Of a DNA stretch of 6,930 nucleotides, positions 6,308 through 6,930 are shown piece by piece; within the stretch, counting starts at the first letter, position 1, and each line of letters begins with the position of its first letter. The position numbers and the translations under genes were made by a program. The notes under the pieces are model-generated. The model searched no databases. It was not told the origin of the DNA and saw only the letters and a list, made by a program, of their open reading frames with translations. The DNA is from Gemmatimonadota bacterium (lineage in GTDB: Bacteria > GCA-2686955), in the NCBI GenBank assembly GCA_002686955.1, contig NYZA01000157.1, positions 1 through 6,930 on the forward strand, in the 5' to 3' direction.

Positions 6308-6868
6308 TTGGACGGCCTGGGAATCGATCTTCCGGTCGGTGCGCCACTCTCGCTGACAGCGCTCATCCTGAGCCTCGGCATCGCTGCTGTGCTCTCGCTG
6401 ATCTTGCGCTGGCATTTCGAGCGCTTTGGCTCGACGTTGTCGAACCGCTCGGAGTTCGCCGGCGTATTCCCGCTGATCGTACTCACCACGGTACTCATCA
6501 TCACCGTCGTAAAGAGTTCTCTCGCACTCTCGCTAGGCCTGGTCGGCGCGCTGTCGATCGTACGTTTCCGGACCCCCATCAAGGAACCCGAGGAACTCGC
6601 CTATCTGTTCATAGCAATCGGCATCGGGCTCGGACTCGGAGCCGATCAGGTCATTCCAACCGTGACCGCAGTCGCAATCATCTTGACGGTCGTGGGCGTC
6701 CAGCGGTGGAGCCGACAGGGCCGTGAAGCTACCGGCCTGTACCTCTCCATCGATTGGCCCGAGGGCGACAGCGAGCGGCCACTCGAAGTCCTTGGCGAAC
6801 TCGTCTCGCAACACGCCGTCGCCGCCTACGGTCGCTCTAGGTTGAGTTCCCGCGGGGATTGGTCATAA
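6308..6868 (+). CDS. DUF4956 domain-containing membrane protein
   Basis: 186-residue polytopic inner-membrane protein of the DUF4956 family, function unknown. Hydrophobic segments lie at about 14-34, 51-70, 72-86 and 98-131. The family signature is very clear: KSSLALSLGLVGALSIVRFR at 69-88, then TPIKEPEELAYLF at 89-101 and GIGLGLGADQ at 105-114. Family members often sit near CotH-like and VTC-like polyphosphate polymerase proteins, which would be to the right, outside the window. The chosen start is TTG, with a weak GGTGAG 10 bases upstream, giving the usual short lead before the first membrane helix. The same frame extends upstream through TAG at 6302-6304 to an ATG at 6251. The soluble tail after the last helix is only about 55 residues, shorter than I recall for many relatives, so a frameshifted or shortened end is possible. 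The gene is divergent from the leftward operon. Confidence 0.9.
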   Translation: MDGLGIDLPVGAPLSLTALILSLGIAAVLSLILRWHFERFGSTLSNRSEFAGVFPLIVLTTVLIITVVKSSLALSLGLVGALSIVRFRTPIKEPEELAYLFIAIGIGLGLGADQVIPTVTAVAIILTVVGVQRWSRQGREATGLYLSIDWPEGDSERPLEVLGELVSQHAVAAYGRSRLSSRGDWS

Positions 6869-6900
6869 CGGGACGTTCTCGGTCCTCGAAAAGCCCCCTT

Positions 6901-6915
6901 GGAGTTCCTATCCGC
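6901..6915 (+). repeat. 15-base direct repeat, right copy
   Basis: Exact second copy of the first 15 bases, 33 bases after the DUF4956 stop and followed by 15 unrelated bases to the window end. It is not a plain circular overlap, since the match does not reach the end. It could be a dispersed genomic repeat, a junction artefact or chance. Confidence 0.8.
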
Positions 6916-6930
6916 AGCTTTCCCTGCCAC

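Noticed and set aside
6102-6347. 81-codon minus-strand open frame crossing the DUF4956 start
   Set aside because: Overlaps the control region and start of a well-supported gene; Arg-rich composition typical of chance frames. Its CxxC pair is not enough to call a zinc protein.
6869-6900. Possible terminator after the DUF4956 gene
   Set aside because: Only a 4-base GGAC/GTCC pairing is seen and no T-run follows on the plus strand.

Overview
The window is GC-rich, with overlapping genes and mostly GTG or TTG starts. This suggests a high-GC Gram-negative bacterium, perhaps a deltaproteobacterial or myxobacterial-type lineage. That placement is a guess from coding style and gene content; there is no rRNA or other taxonomic marker here.

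About 85% of the window is one leftward operon on the minus strand. In order of transcription it encodes: a CapK/PaaK-like AMP-forming ligase (5810 to 4404, TTG start); a DUF362 protein (4407 to 2821, GTG start, 4-base overlap with the previous stop); a glutamine-hydrolysing asparagine synthase-type amidotransferase (2833 to 917, ATG start, 13-base overlap); and the N-terminal 295 residues of a zinc-type alcohol dehydrogenase-like protein (885 to the left edge, GTG start, 31-base gap). The last one looks like the front half of the 'bi-domain' oxidoreductases, in which an MDR domain is fused to a Gfo/Idh/MocA domain. These families recur in surface or capsular polysaccharide loci. The simplest reading is a module that activates a carboxylate, transfers an amide or amino group and carries out a redox step on a sugar or sugar-linked substrate. 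The substrate cannot be read from the sequence.

Positions 5811-6307 form a divergent intergenic region of about 500 bases with no convincing gene. It holds weak promoter-like motifs for both directions, two adjacent odd-centred palindromes, a short hairpin with a tandem half-site, and a 17-codon mini-ORF. On its right, a DUF4956 membrane protein (6308 to 6868, plus strand, TTG start) is read rightwards. The mini-ORF lies in the same frame as this gene and is separated from it by a single TAG. DUF4956 proteins are often found near CotH and VTC-like polyphosphate polymerase proteins; none is visible here, because only 62 bases follow the gene and they show no clear terminator.

An exact 15-base direct repeat occurs at the first base of the window and again 30 bases from its end. 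No mobile element, CRISPR array, tRNA or rRNA was seen. No wholly new system is evident. The points most worth a second look are the four-gene module, the terminal repeat, the in-frame TAG before DUF4956 and the short C-terminus of DUF4956.
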